Source: Selenomonas sputigena ATCC 35185 (lineage in GTDB: Bacteria > Bacillota > Negativicutes > Selenomonadales > Selenomonadaceae). From it: a stretch of 64,000 nt of DNA. The first letter of the stretch is position 1. Each line of letters starts with the position of its first letter. Positions 7,593 to 17,016 of this stretch are shown here, piece after piece. The notes beneath the pieces are model-generated. The model saw only the letters and a program-made list of their open reading frames with translations. It did no database searches and was not told the origin of the DNA. Where the stretch lies: NCBI RefSeq assembly GCF_000208405.1, contig NC_015437.1, forward strand, positions 2,411,501-2,475,500. Direction: 5' to 3'. A program made the position numbers and the translations under genes.

Positions 7593-9015
7593 GTGCCCCC
7601 TCCTTTTTGATGTCCTGATACGCCTTGCGATACGACTCGATGAATTGTTCGTGCGTGTAGCGCGACTTCGTGCGGGCAAAGCCGATGGCCGCCATCGAGC
7701 GGCGCAGCTCATAGTCCTTCGCGAGCCGCACGATCTCGTGCGCCATCGCCTCGTAGTCGAGCGGCGCGACAACCGCGCCCGCCGTGCCGAGATCGTCGCC
7801 GCTGTCGCCGTAGATCAGCTCGCGGCAGCAGCCGACGTCCGTCGTCACGTAGGGCCGATGCGCCGAGAAGCCTTCCAAGACGGCGAGCGGCTGCCCCTCG
7901 CTGATGCTCGACAGGACGAGGACGTCCATCTTCGGCAGATATTCGGCCACGGGGACGGAGCCGGTGAAGGTCACATCTTCAAGGCCGAGCATGCGCACCG
8001 TGCGATGGCAGACGGCGACGTAGTCGGGATCTTCTTCGAGTCCGCCCATGACGACGAGGTGCGCGTCGGGCAGTTCGCGCTTGACGATGGCGAAGGCGCG
8101 AAGGAGCGTCAAGATGTCCTTGATGGGCACGACGCGCACGACCGCGCCGATCGTGATCGGCCCCTTGTGATCGAGAAGCTCGGGAACGGAAGAGAAGCGC
8201 TCCATGCGCACGCCGTTCGGCACGATCTCGATCTTTTCCGGATCGCAGCCGAGGTCAGCGGCGATCTTGCCGTTGTGCTCGAAGAGCGTGTAGAGGCGAT
8301 CGGCGCTGTGGTACGAAAGGCGTGCGAGATAGTAGAAGTAGCGAATCCACACGCCCTTGAAGTCCGCCTTCGCCCAGTCGCTCTTCAAGATTTCCGCCTC
8401 GCGTTCGCGTGAGTAGACGCCGTGCTCCGTGATCATGTACGGCTTCTTGTAGCGCGTCGCCGCCATGCCGCCAATGACGCCCGAGTAGCCCGTCGCGACG
8501 CTGTGGTAGACGTCCGCCTCGGGCAGCTTCTGCTGCAGCAGGTAGAAGAGGGGCAGAAGCATCGAGCGCATCGTCCAGAAAAAGTCCGTGAACGGCAGAT
8601 TTTCATACTGTTCGCGATAGACGCGCACGATCACATCGAAGAAGTCGCTCGACATGAAGACGGCGAGCGGCGACTTCCAGCGCCCGTAGGCGAAGACTTC
8701 CAACAGCCGCTTGAGCGGGATGTCGCGCTCACCGCGCACAAGCTCGTAGAGCGCCTGGCAATCGTCATACGTCAGGATGCCCTCAAGCATATCGGAAGCG
8801 CGCAGGGAGAGGATCTCGTCGAGGAACACCTCCTCGATGCCGACGCAGTTCGCGGGCAGCTTGAACTTGAACTTGCCGCGATCCTTCATCTCCGCGCCGA
8901 TGGTGTAGACGACGAACTCATGCTCGGGAAGCCCCTCCATGAGCATCTGAATCCACGAGGACACGCCGCCTACGACGTAGGGATAAGAACCTTCCGCCAA
9001 CAGACAGATGCGCAT
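7573..9015 (-). CDS. pelF: PelF, cytoplasmic GT4 glycosyltransferase
   Basis: 480 residues. It begins MRICLLAEGSYPYVVGGVSSW, the typical PelF start with the GGVSSW loop. The C-terminal half holds ISEGQPLAVLEGF, the nucleotide-sugar EX7E-type site of family GT4. PelF polymerises the Pel chain from UDP-activated N-acetylhexosamine (UDP-GalNAc in studied systems). The ATG at 9015 has AAGGAGAG upstream and overlaps the stop codon of the preceding gene. No UDP-GlcNAc 4-epimerase with an intact active site is seen in the operon, so the precursor probably comes from elsewhere. Confidence 0.93.
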   Translation of the reverse strand: MRICLLAEGSYPYVVGGVSSWIQMLMEGLPEHEFVVYTIGAEMKDRGKFKFKLPANCVGIEEVFLDEILSLRASDMLEGILTYDDCQALYELVRGERDIPLKRLLEVFAYGRWKSPLAVFMSSDFFDVIVRVYREQYENLPFTDFFWTMRSMLLPLFYLLQQKLPEADVYHSVATGYSGVIGGMAATRYKKPYMITEHGVYSREREAEILKSDWAKADFKGVWIRYFYYLARLSYHSADRLYTLFEHNGKIAADLGCDPEKIEIVPNGVRMERFSSVPELLDHKGPITIGAVVRVVPIKDILTLLRAFAIVKRELPDAHLVVMGGLEEDPDYVAVCHRTVRMLGLEDVTFTGSVPVAEYLPKMDVLVLSSISEGQPLAVLEGFSAHRPYVTTDVGCCRELIYGDSGDDLGTAGAVVAPLDYEAMAHEIVRLAKDYELRRSMAAIGFARTKSRYTHEQFIESYRKAYQDIKKEGAHGGRRI

Positions 9016-10841
9016 CACTTCTCTCCTTTCCAATAGATGCAGGCTCGCGCCTCGCTCGTGCGGACGAGGTAAACGCCGTCATCGGCAAATTCCGCCGTGC
9101 AGCCTTCCGTGCGCTCGATCTCCTTCGCCGTGCGCAGCAGGAAGCGCAGCTCGCCGCCCGTACCCCACGAATAAAGCTCCAGACGATCATCCGTCCGGCG
9201 CACGCGGTAATCCATATCAAAGTAATCCGAAAAGAGCGGCAGACTGTCCGAAATCGTTTCCGCCGTCAGCCACGGATAGCGCACGCGAATCTTGTGCATG
9301 AAGCTCTTCAGCCCCTCCGACATGCCCTGCCACGTCATGTTCGCGCTCTCCTCGTAAAACAATTCGTCCGGATGGATGAAATGCGAGAACACGCCGATAT
9401 AGTTGAGCGCACTGATTTCCTGCCAGAGCATGAGCCCGTCATCCTCATGACCCGAGCTGATGCGCGGCAGTTCAAAGACGCCGTCCTTGCGCTCAAAATC
9501 CTGATAGTAGGCGCGCTCATTCGCCGGCCCGTCGAACAGAGAGCCGAAGGCGATGACCTCGGGGAACACCTTGCGGATCGCGGCTTTCCCCTCGGGACTC
9601 ATGATGTTCGACGGCGGCACATAGAAACGGAAGTCGTAGTCGGGATAGACGGACTTGACGTAGTTCCTCAGCTCGCTCAGCGCTTCCTCCATATCCGCCT
9701 GACTTTCCCACGGCACATAGTTGAGCCGCGGCTGTCCGTAGCCCGCAGGGGCGAGCGGCTGATGGTTGTAGCCGTGCAGGCCAAGCTCGCCGCCCATGTT
9801 CAAAAGTTCGCGCCCATAGATGATCAGTCCGTCACGCGCCGCGCGTCCGCCAAGCGGCCGGAACGGCCCTTTGACCTGTGCGCCGTACGTCTCGATGATG
9901 GCGCCCGTATAGCGGATGTCCTCCTCCTGTGCCAGACGGCGGATGAACGGCCACCAGATCTGGCGGTAAAAGGTCTCCGTATCTACGCCGAGTTCGTCGT
10001 AGATGCGCGAGAAATCCCCTTCGGGCACAGGGGCGGGAAAATCGTCGAGGACGAAGATCTTCACGCCGACGACAGGATAGATCGCATCCTCGCCGCAGTG
10101 CGCCGCCATCGCCGTGAAGATGCCGAGGTTCGTCTTGTCGTCACGCTCAACGCCGTTGTAGGCGTAAATGCGCCCCGCCCCCAGTGATTTTTCCCAGAGA
10201 AGCGGCGCGCCGTCGGCGCTCTCGATCTGCACGGCGGCGTCCTCGGTCAGATCGACCCTATTGACTTGCGTCGTAAACGCCGAATTTTCGCCGAAGCGGA
10301 AATCCTTGCCGCCGACGAGGAAGTTCGTCCGTATATGGATTCCGTGAACATCGGCAGGCTCGCCTACGGATGCGATGCCGAAATCCTGCAGGATGGCGGC
10401 CGGCAAAGGATTTTCTGGCGTCTGCTCGATCTTTTGCAGAGCGAGCAGAGTGCCGCCCGAGCGCACATAGTCCAAGAGCGCGGGCAGCAGCTTCACCGCG
10501 TCCAAGCGCCCCGTCGCCAGAGCGACGCCCTGATATGCGCCGTCAAAGGGGCGCGTATCGTAGACGGTGCGGCTCTCGTAGTCCTTGCGCTTTTCCTTGA
10601 GGATCTTTTCCATATTGTGCCGCGCATACATGCTGAGGACATCGGCGGGATCGTAGACGATGAGGAACTTCTCTCGCGCGATCTCCTCCCCTTCGGGCGG
10701 CATCGACCGCAGGACGCGATCCGCAAGCGTGCGGTTTCCCCGAGCATCGAGATGAAGAAAGCCATCGAAGCGGCTGTATTGGAAAAAGCAGCCCAGAAGG
10801 AACGCGATGAAGAGCAGGAGGCAAAGGCTTCGCTTATTCAC
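9015..10841 (-). CDS. pelA: PelA-deacetylase-like protein (DUF2194), membrane-anchored
   Basis: About 608 residues. One N-terminal membrane anchor (LCLLLFIAFLLGCFF) is followed by a large periplasmic region. The mid-protein VLDDFPAP supplies an Asp pair, GELGLHGYNHQP a His-containing metal motif, and FSHFIHPDE a further His, as in polysaccharide deacetylases. The family is the deacetylase part of PelA, separate here from the hydrolase at 3078. The start is probably the GTG at 10841, with AAGGAGG 8-9 bases before it; the upstream GTG at 10850 abuts the ribosome site. It overlaps pelE by 8 bases. It should remove acetyl groups from GalNAc/GlcNAc residues and make Pel cationic. Confidence 0.85.
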   Translation of the reverse strand: MNKRSLCLLLFIAFLLGCFFQYSRFDGFLHLDARGNRTLADRVLRSMPPEGEEIAREKFLIVYDPADVLSMYARHNMEKILKEKRKDYESRTVYDTRPFDGAYQGVALATGRLDAVKLLPALLDYVRSGGTLLALQKIEQTPENPLPAAILQDFGIASVGEPADVHGIHIRTNFLVGGKDFRFGENSAFTTQVNRVDLTEDAAVQIESADGAPLLWEKSLGAGRIYAYNGVERDDKTNLGIFTAMAAHCGEDAIYPVVGVKIFVLDDFPAPVPEGDFSRIYDELGVDTETFYRQIWWPFIRRLAQEEDIRYTGAIIETYGAQVKGPFRPLGGRAARDGLIIYGRELLNMGGELGLHGYNHQPLAPAGYGQPRLNYVPWESQADMEEALSELRNYVKSVYPDYDFRFYVPPSNIMSPEGKAAIRKVFPEVIAFGSLFDGPANERAYYQDFERKDGVFELPRISSGHEDDGLMLWQEISALNYIGVFSHFIHPDELFYEESANMTWQGMSEGLKSFMHKIRVRYPWLTAETISDSLPLFSDYFDMDYRVRRTDDRLELYSWGTGGELRFLLRTAKEIERTEGCTAEFADDGVYLVRTSEARACIYWKGEK

Positions 10842-11739
10842 GCGCCGCACCTCCTTCCCAGTAGCGGATCGCCTGCATCGCTTCGTTCGTCAGGCGCGTT
10901 GGCAGTCGCTTGAGCGACTCGATCGTTTCCTTCATCGCCTCGCGCTCATGCGCCGCCTGCTGTATTTGAAGCGTCAGGAGAAGCGGCAGCTCCGCCTCGG
11001 GGAGGCTTGCGCGAAATGCGGCGCAGGCTTCTGCCGCCTCCTCCAGGCGCTCCGCACGGATCAATGCACGGATGCGCTCGGCGTGATAGGCAGGATGGCC
11101 GGGATGGCGCTCCGAGAGGAGGCGCAGCATCTCCATGTAGCGCATGCGCTGCTGCTCGCGCGTCACGGAATCACCGTAGCGGCGCAGCAGAAACTCGCGC
11201 ACCTTCTCCACATACTTGTCGAGCAGCGCATCGTCGTCCGCGCCGCGCTTGATCGCCTCTTCGAGCGCATAGATGTCCTCGCCGAGCTGCTCCATGTGCG
11301 CCGTCATCATCGACACGGCGTAGTAGGCGATCTCGCGGTCGCTGTCATGCACGGCCTCGTTGAGGATTCCCTGCCGCTCCACGACGTTCTGCTTGATGGC
11401 ATCGGTGAAGAACTTGCGCTTGAGTTTCGGATCGTCCATCAAGAACACGTCGCGCAGCGGCACGATGTCTGCATTGTACGCACGATCGCCGAAGGACATG
11501 CTGAAATCCTCCTCCTCTTCCTCCGGCCCCGTGCGCTTCATGAGTCCAAGCGCATGACCGAAAAGCTCGTAAAGGAGCAGCAGAAGAAGCCCGAGACCGG
11601 GCAGAGCGGCGGCAAAGACGCCCTTGGCCGCCGCTGAGATCCGACCTCGGCGCTTTCCTTCGACCGCCATATAGACGGCGACCAATATGAAGTATACGAG
11701 AAGCAGGAGTCCTGTTCCTGCAAACAAATCGCTGATCAT
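10834..11739 (-). CDS. pelE: PelE-like protein
   Basis: 301 residues. Two membrane segments near the N-terminus (LFAGTGLLLLVYFILVAVYMAV and GVFAAALPGLGLLLLLLYEL) are followed by an acidic linker and an all-helical, TPR-like cytoplasmic part. This matches the architecture of PelE, which scaffolds PelD, PelF and PelG. Its ATG overlaps the pelD stop (ATGA), indicating coupled translation. Sequence recognition alone is weak for this family; the assignment rests on topology plus position between pelD and pelF. Confidence 0.78.
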   Translation of the reverse strand: MISDLFAGTGLLLLVYFILVAVYMAVEGKRRGRISAAAKGVFAAALPGLGLLLLLLYELFGHALGLMKRTGPEEEEEDFSMSFGDRAYNADIVPLRDVFLMDDPKLKRKFFTDAIKQNVVERQGILNEAVHDSDREIAYYAVSMMTAHMEQLGEDIYALEEAIKRGADDDALLDKYVEKVREFLLRRYGDSVTREQQRMRYMEMLRLLSERHPGHPAYHAERIRALIRAERLEEAAEACAAFRASLPEAELPLLLTLQIQQAAHEREAMKETIESLKRLPTRLTNEAMQAIRYWEGGAARE

Positions 11740-13871
11740 AGCGAAAGGCTCTCCCCCGTTTCAATTCCCGCCTTTTCCAAGCGCTCACGCACCATGTCGA
11801 GCGTCTTGCCCGCGACATCGGGCAGAAGGAGGGCGACGCCGTCTGCCGTCGCACCGATGAAGTCCTCGGCGCGAATGCTGTTCGCAATCTTGTGGTCGAT
11901 CTCTCGGTAGCTCTCGTCCTTGATGCTGACGGGCAGCAGCGCGACGGGATAGTCCGCCTGCATGCGGCGGCGCTCGCAGAACTCCTCGATGACCTTTTGA
12001 AACTCCTCGATGCGCAGGATGCGCGTCTCGTCGATATATTTGCGCCCTGCCGTCTCCTGCTCCCACGCGTAGGCGCGTCCGAGCGAGCTGGACACGAGGC
12101 GCGCGGTGATGGAGAGGAGATTCTGCTCATAGAGACTCCACTGCTCGAAATCCAGATGATAGATCTGCAGGACGGCGATCACGCGCCCTTCGTAGGAAAT
12201 CGGCGCGGCGAGATCGGGCAGTCCCTTGATGAGATCGCGGTTGACGAAGATCTTCTTCTCCCGGAGCATTTCCTGCAGATACGGATAGTCGTCGACGCGC
12301 AAAGAGCGCGGCATCTCACCCGTCCGACTGCCGAGGCGCACCTTCTGTCGCAGGTAGTAGCCGCCCTCGCCGACGACGTAGACGACGACATCCTCGACGT
12401 CGAGGATGTCCGCCGTGACCGACGTCGCCTGCGTGAAGAGGTTCTCCGTCTCGACGGAATCAAGGCGCGAAACGATGCGGTAAAGGCGGCCGATGCTGTC
12501 GTCCGAGTTCACGATCTGGCGATAGAGGCGATCCTTCACGGCGAGGTTTTCCTTGAAGAGGTTTTCCAAAAAGGAATAGCGGTTCTGCAGACGGCGCTTG
12601 ATGCGCGTGTCGGCGAGCTGCTGATAGCTCGCGCGGTCGGCGAAGTAGCCCGTCAGCACCGCGACGAAGAAGTACGAAACGAAGTGCAGGAACTCGCGCG
12701 GATTGTAGAGCATCGCCACGAGGTCGCCACCTGCGCCCAAAAGGCTGTGAATGAGCAGAACGAGCGAGAGCACCGCCGCGATCAGCGCCTGCTGCTTGCC
12801 GTAGAGAAGTCCCATGCAGCCGATGTAGAGAAACGCAAAGTCGAACGCCGTCATGGCGTTCACCGTCGTGCCGCCCTGCAAAGCGCCCACGCCCGCCGTC
12901 AAAGCCGCGCCTGCGAGGTTCTCGGCGTAGGGGATGAAGCGCTGCTGGAGGCGTGCGAGACGCGCGCGCCTCGACATCGCGCGAACGTCCGCGACGCGCG
13001 TATCGTGCATCGCGCACATCGCCTCCCACGTCTCCTTGAGACCCTGCGCGAAGGGACGCACGGGACGCCAGCCGAGTTCCTTTTCTGCGATCGCGCTCTT
13101 CAAGATGGCGCGTCCCTGCGTTTCGCGCGGAACCGCCGCCTCCTCCATGCGCGGGAAGAACTCGCGGCAGATCGCATAAAGCTCCTCCATCGTCGTTGCC
13201 GCAGGTGCGCCGATGTGCAGATGCGCGCCGTCGAAGCCGCGCGCCGCCGCCTGATAGATCGCATAGACCGCGTCACGCGCATCGAGAAAGCCGCAGGAAA
13301 CGGCGGCCGGATCAGTGTAGCGCGGCAGCGGACGATTCATCAAAGCCGCACCGAAGAGACGCCCGATGAAGCCGTCGTCCGACGTCTGTCCCGGCGCGTA
13401 AAGCTCAGGAAGGCGCACGATGGACACGGAAAGTCCCTGCGCACGCCAGGAGAGCCCCTGGGCTTCCAAACGCGCGAGAAGCGCCCCCGTTTCGCCCTGC
13501 GGCTGGAGCGCCGCGTCTTCCAGCGGCTCTGTCCCGGGCGCAAACACCTCGTCACCCGAGAGCAGAAACACGCGCCGCACCTTCGATGCGCAGGCAAAGC
13601 GCAGCATGGCGTCGAGGCGGCGCACCCCCAGCACGGGATCGCGCTCCAAACGATAGATGAGGAGATCGAGATTCTCCACGGCGAAGACCATGCCCGCCTC
13701 AGCGCTCTCCAAGGCGCAGTCATACGTCTTCATGCCTTTCTGCGATCGCTCCTCCTCATTCGCAGAAAGGCTCGAGACTTCCCACGCCTCCTTGCGAAAG
13801 CACGCGGCAAGCAGCTGCTCCAAGAAGCGCGGCAGCCCCGCAAACATCACTTTTTTCGTCCATGTACTCAT
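11736..13871 (-). CDS. pelD: PelD, c-di-GMP receptor fused to a degenerate SDR/epimerase domain
   Basis: 711 residues. Residues about 5-285 follow the fold order of an extended SDR (VRRVFLLSGDEVF, SIVRLPELYAPGQ, CGFLDARDAVYAIYQA, LGWRPVRPFAQGL). However, the glycine-rich NAD loop is absent (AGLPRFL) and there is no YxxxK, so catalysis is unlikely. Residues about 320-425 hold four membrane segments, then a helix, a GAF domain (about 465-605) and a GGDEF-like domain. In the latter, RAED (667-670) lies exactly five residues before ADGVA, which replaces GGDEF. This is an intact c-di-GMP I-site with a dead cyclase site, as in known PelD. First gene of the operon; no clear ribosome site before ATG 13871. 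Confidence 0.88.
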   Translation of the reverse strand: MSTWTKKVMFAGLPRFLEQLLAACFRKEAWEVSSLSANEEERSQKGMKTYDCALESAEAGMVFAVENLDLLIYRLERDPVLGVRRLDAMLRFACASKVRRVFLLSGDEVFAPGTEPLEDAALQPQGETGALLARLEAQGLSWRAQGLSVSIVRLPELYAPGQTSDDGFIGRLFGAALMNRPLPRYTDPAAVSCGFLDARDAVYAIYQAAARGFDGAHLHIGAPAATTMEELYAICREFFPRMEEAAVPRETQGRAILKSAIAEKELGWRPVRPFAQGLKETWEAMCAMHDTRVADVRAMSRRARLARLQQRFIPYAENLAGAALTAGVGALQGGTTVNAMTAFDFAFLYIGCMGLLYGKQQALIAAVLSLVLLIHSLLGAGGDLVAMLYNPREFLHFVSYFFVAVLTGYFADRASYQQLADTRIKRRLQNRYSFLENLFKENLAVKDRLYRQIVNSDDSIGRLYRIVSRLDSVETENLFTQATSVTADILDVEDVVVYVVGEGGYYLRQKVRLGSRTGEMPRSLRVDDYPYLQEMLREKKIFVNRDLIKGLPDLAAPISYEGRVIAVLQIYHLDFEQWSLYEQNLLSITARLVSSSLGRAYAWEQETAGRKYIDETRILRIEEFQKVIEEFCERRRMQADYPVALLPVSIKDESYREIDHKIANSIRAEDFIGATADGVALLLPDVAGKTLDMVRERLEKAGIETGESLSL

Positions 13872-14020
13872 ATTCTTGTCTCAGGCTCCATTCGCTTGAC
13901 CTTTGCTCACCATCCGACGCAGCAGGCAGTGTATCGTTTAACAAAGGACTTTCTATCTATTAACAAGACGGTAAATATGGCAAATTCTGTATTTATCCAC
14001 CTAGTGTTACTTGCTTTACT

Positions 14021-14049
14021 AGTATATATGACTCATTATTTTATGGCAA
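14021..14049 (-). promoter_or_regulatory. Probable pel operon promoter
   Basis: Minus-strand TTGCCA (14044-14049), a 17-base spacer and TATACT (14021-14026). Transcription would start near 14014, leaving a leader of about 140 bases before pelD. The whole 13872-14216 gap is AT-rich and holds only this and the divergent promoter at 14134. Confidence 0.55.
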
Positions 14050-14133
14050 GTTTTTATCCACATGTTCTGTAAATCTTATAGAATTTTTTCCTTTAAGGAC
14101 AAAGGGCTCACATAGAGCTGATACCCTTCAGGC

Positions 14134-14161
14134 TTGACTTCTCGGAGTTTTACAGTATACT
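14134..14161 (+). promoter_or_regulatory. Promoter of the NlpC/P60 gene
   Basis: TTGACT (14134-14139), a 16-base spacer and TATACT (14156-14161), about 55 bases before the start codon. It diverges from the pel promoter. Confidence 0.65.
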
Positions 14162-14216
14162 TGAAAGCACAGATATATTTAAGGCGATTGCCGCTGCGTG
14201 GAAAGGATGGGATGGT

Positions 14217-15053
14217 ATGCGTCTACGTCGTTTGCGCAAAGTCTTTCTTGCTTTCGGACTTGCCGTATTCTTGTCGGCGGGCACGGCCTTGGCCGCGCCG
14301 ATCCTCTCGGAAAACTCCCACGGACACGACGTCTTCAAGCTGCAAAAGGAACTGAAGCGCACGGGCTACCTCAGCGACGAGCCGGACGGCATCTTCGGCA
14401 GCCGCACGAAGAGCGCGGTTCTTGCATTCCAACGCGCCCAGAGCCTCAAGGAAACGGGCGTCGTCGATCGCGAGACATGGAGCCGCCTGCAGGAGCAGCC
14501 CGCACGAGACGCCTCCCCCGCCCCTGCGCCCCCCGCCGCAAGGCCCGCGCAGGGCGGCTCTATCGCCTTTCCCGCTGTGAAGCCTGCCGACAATACAGGG
14601 ACGGAAGCGCCGGGCAAAGAGAACGTCCCCGCGCTCGAACCGCGCGTAAAAAAAGCGCCCGAGAGCGCCCCGTTCCTGCAACGAGCCAAGGTGGCGGCCG
14701 TCATAGCGACGGCGAAGAAGTACATCGGCACGCCGTACAAATTCGGCGGCACAACGCCGAAGGCGTTCGACTGCTCAGGCTACCTGCAGTACGTCTTCCA
14801 AGAGAACGGCATGACGCTGCCGCGCACGGCGGACGAGCAATTCAAGCTCGGAAAGAGCGCGAAGACGGCGGAGCTTGAAGAGGGCGACCTCGTCTTCTTC
14901 GAAACGTACGAAAAAGGCGCGTCGCACTGCGGCATCTACCTCGGCGGCGGCAAATTCATACACGCATCGACGAGCAAAGGCGTGCGCATCGATGAGCTTT
15001 CGGGCGACTACTGGAATACGCATTATTACGGCGGCAAGCATATTGTACGGTGA
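14217..15053 (+). CDS. Secreted NlpC/P60 peptidoglycan endopeptidase with PG-binding domain
   Basis: 278 residues. The signal peptide ends near residue 26 (TALA-APIL). Residues about 35-95 are a PG_binding_1 domain (HDVFKLQKELKRTGYL through AVLAFQRAQSLKETGVVDRETW). A Pro/Ala-rich linker follows, then an NlpC/P60 domain with the catalytic Cys in FDCSGYLQYVF and His in HCGIYLGGGKFIHA. The enzyme should cut peptide stems (gamma-D-Glu-meso-DAP type bonds) of cell-wall peptidoglycan. It is transcribed alone, divergently from the pel operon. Confidence 0.92.
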   Translation: MRLRRLRKVFLAFGLAVFLSAGTALAAPILSENSHGHDVFKLQKELKRTGYLSDEPDGIFGSRTKSAVLAFQRAQSLKETGVVDRETWSRLQEQPARDASPAPAPPAARPAQGGSIAFPAVKPADNTGTEAPGKENVPALEPRVKKAPESAPFLQRAKVAAVIATAKKYIGTPYKFGGTTPKAFDCSGYLQYVFQENGMTLPRTADEQFKLGKSAKTAELEEGDLVFFETYEKGASHCGIYLGGGKFIHASTSKGVRIDELSGDYWNTHYYGGKHIVR

Positions 15054-15091
15054 AGGGGAGCGCACCGTTCGCTAAAGGCGCTGTTGCACAC

Positions 15092-15136
15092 GAAAAAGGG
15101 GCTGTCGCACATGATTTGTGCGACAGCCCCTTTCGT
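15092..15136. terminator. Bidirectional terminator between convergent genes
   Basis: A 16-bp stem (15095-15110 with 15118-15133), with A- and T-runs at its ends, lies between the stop codons of the NlpC/P60 gene and the minus-strand LCP gene. Confidence 0.85.
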
Positions 15137-15146
15137 ATGGGGAGCG

Positions 15147-16433
15147 TCATTGCGTCTTTTGCGTCTCTGCGCCGGGGGTAGGTGCAGCAGAGGGCGTCGC
15201 GGCGGGCGATGCGCCCGAAGGCTTCGTCTCCGTACGCGTGCGCGAATCGTCTGCGTCCTGCGCCGCGCCCTTCTTCTCTGTCGACGAAGCGGACGACGCG
15301 CGATCCCTGCTGCCCTTCTTCGACTCCTTCTCGTCCGCGTCCTCGCGGCTTGTCGAACTCTTCGAGGAGCTTTCGCTTCTGCCCGAACTTTCGCGCTTGG
15401 GACGGCCGATGGACGTATCGCCGGCCGGCACCTCGGTCGCGCCCGCGGGGATCGAGCTTTCGTACTCGTGGCTCTCGCGCTCCATGGCGGCGCGCATCGA
15501 GGCGTTGACGTCGATGTCGAGCGTGTTGGCGACCGTTTGGCGAAGCTTCATGATGTCGGGAATCCAATAGCTGATTTCCGAGATGTAGAGCGGACGCCCG
15601 GGCACCATGTCGGTCTTGAGACCGTTCTTCTGCGCTTCCTTCAGCGTACCTGCGAACTCAAGCATCTGGCGGAAGGAGAGGTCGGTTTCGATGGAGTCCA
15701 TGACCTCCTTGATGACGGTAGGCAGGCGCGTGATGATGGCGGGCGACGTGACCTTCTCCATGACCGCCTTCATAAACTTCTGCTGGCGCTCAATGCGCCC
15801 GATGTCGCCCTCCTCGTCGCGGTAGCGCACATAGGTCACAGCCGTCTTGCCGTCCATGTGCTGCATTCCGGGCTTGAGGTCGATGAGGAGGCCACCGTCG
15901 TCGTCCCACGGATCTTCGTAGTACATGCGCTTCTCCACGTTGATGTCGATGCCGCCCAAGGCGTCGATGATGCGTTGGAAGGAGTGCGTGTTGATGATGA
16001 TGTAGTGGTCGATGCGCACGCCCAAGAGGTCTTCGACCGTGCTCTCGCTGAGCTTATGTCCGCCGTAGGCGTAAGCGGCATTGATCTTGTCGTAGCCGTG
16101 CCCCTTGATCTTCACGCGCGTGTCGCGCGGCACGGAAAGGAGCGCTGCCTTGTTCTTCTTCGGATCGATCATCGTGACCATCAAGGTGTCGGAGCGGCCG
16201 ACATCGTCTTCTCTCTGGTCGACGCCCATGATCATGATGGTCGACTTGTCCTTCGCGGTCAGGAGATGCTCCTCCTCCGCCTTCGGATCCTCCTTGTCCA
16301 AGAGGCTCGTCGAAGCAAAGAGAGCACCCGCCGCAGCGGCGGCAAAAAAGAGGAATACGACGGCGACATAGGGCCAAATGCGCCGTTTCTTTTTCGGCAC
16401 GGCAGGGGGCGGAGAATTTTTCTGCAAGATCAT
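15147..16433 (-). CDS. LytR-CpsA-Psr (LCP) family ligase
   Basis: 428 residues. One membrane anchor (residues about 21-41) is preceded by a KKKRR cytoplasmic stop. The LCP catalytic domain (about 60-300) has the usual landmarks: MIMGVDQRE, RSDTLMV, SVPRDTRV, KINAAYAYGG, IDALGGIDI and TYVRYRDEEGDIGRIERQQ. LCP enzymes transfer lipid-linked glycopolymers onto peptidoglycan or other acceptors. The last about 100 residues are a Ser/Lys/Glu-rich low-complexity tail of unknown role. ATG 16433 lies close to an AAGAAGG site; an in-frame TTG two codons later has better spacing. Confidence 0.9.
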   Translation of the reverse strand: MILQKNSPPPAVPKKKRRIWPYVAVVFLFFAAAAAGALFASTSLLDKEDPKAEEEHLLTAKDKSTIMIMGVDQREDDVGRSDTLMVTMIDPKKNKAALLSVPRDTRVKIKGHGYDKINAAYAYGGHKLSESTVEDLLGVRIDHYIIINTHSFQRIIDALGGIDINVEKRMYYEDPWDDDGGLLIDLKPGMQHMDGKTAVTYVRYRDEEGDIGRIERQQKFMKAVMEKVTSPAIITRLPTVIKEVMDSIETDLSFRQMLEFAGTLKEAQKNGLKTDMVPGRPLYISEISYWIPDIMKLRQTVANTLDIDVNASMRAAMERESHEYESSIPAGATEVPAGDTSIGRPKRESSGRSESSSKSSTSREDADEKESKKGSRDRASSASSTEKKGAAQDADDSRTRTETKPSGASPAATPSAAPTPGAETQKTQ

Positions 16434-16659
16434 ACCTTCTTTTCAGCATTCTTCATAGCAAGTTCCGGCAAGGCGGCGTACGGTTTTCGCAAAGCGGACG
16501 TCCGTACATGCCCAAGCGAAAGGAACACGGCACGCATGGGGCGACTCCTCGCCCGTAAGGTGCTTCCCCTATTATAAAAGGTCTTGTTTCTTTACGCAAA
16601 TGATATTTTTCCATTCCGGGCGGGATTAGGAGGATTTCACAACGGTTGAAGGATAAACT

Positions 16660-17003
16660 CGCTCCCGATGCGGTTTGCGGCAGGCGTATGGCGCTAGCTT
16701 CCCAAGATCTTCAGGAGTATTGCCGGCGATAACGGCAGTGCGTTCAGTGGTCTTGCAGATCCGCTCAAAGAAGGCTGCATCTACTTCGCCCATCCGTATT
16801 CCTGCAGGGAACGGGGAGCCAATGAGAATCAGAACTCTTTATGGAGACGCTTCATCCTTAAAGGCAAGGCCACGGATACCGTATCCAACTATCCTGTGCA
16901 GAAAACCGAGGATTGGAGCAGCAACTTGCCAAGGAAAATATTCGGATGCCGCTTTCTGCATTTACAAATGGATGTGCATGGTATATATTTATTGTTGACT
17001 TGA
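16660..17003 (+). pseudogene. IS30-family transposase remnant
   Basis: Read from 16716, the frame gives SIAGDNGSAF, then YFAHPYSCRERGANENQN, RRFILKGK and NLPRKIFG up to the stop at 17001-17003. These are the C-terminal landmarks of IS30 transposases (DNGxEF, ...RGTNENxNGLxRxF.PKG.., LPRK). Just upstream the homology (LRQAYGASFP) continues in another frame, so at least one frameshift is present, and the N-terminal half is gone. No terminal inverted repeats were identified. The element is dead. Confidence 0.8.
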
Positions 17004-17016
17004 CCAAGGAAGCAGT

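Noticed and set aside
11892-14072. A 726-codon plus-strand frame opposite pelD
   Set aside because: Arg/His/Leu-rich antisense shadow; pelD on the minus strand has recognisable domains and overlapping operon partners.
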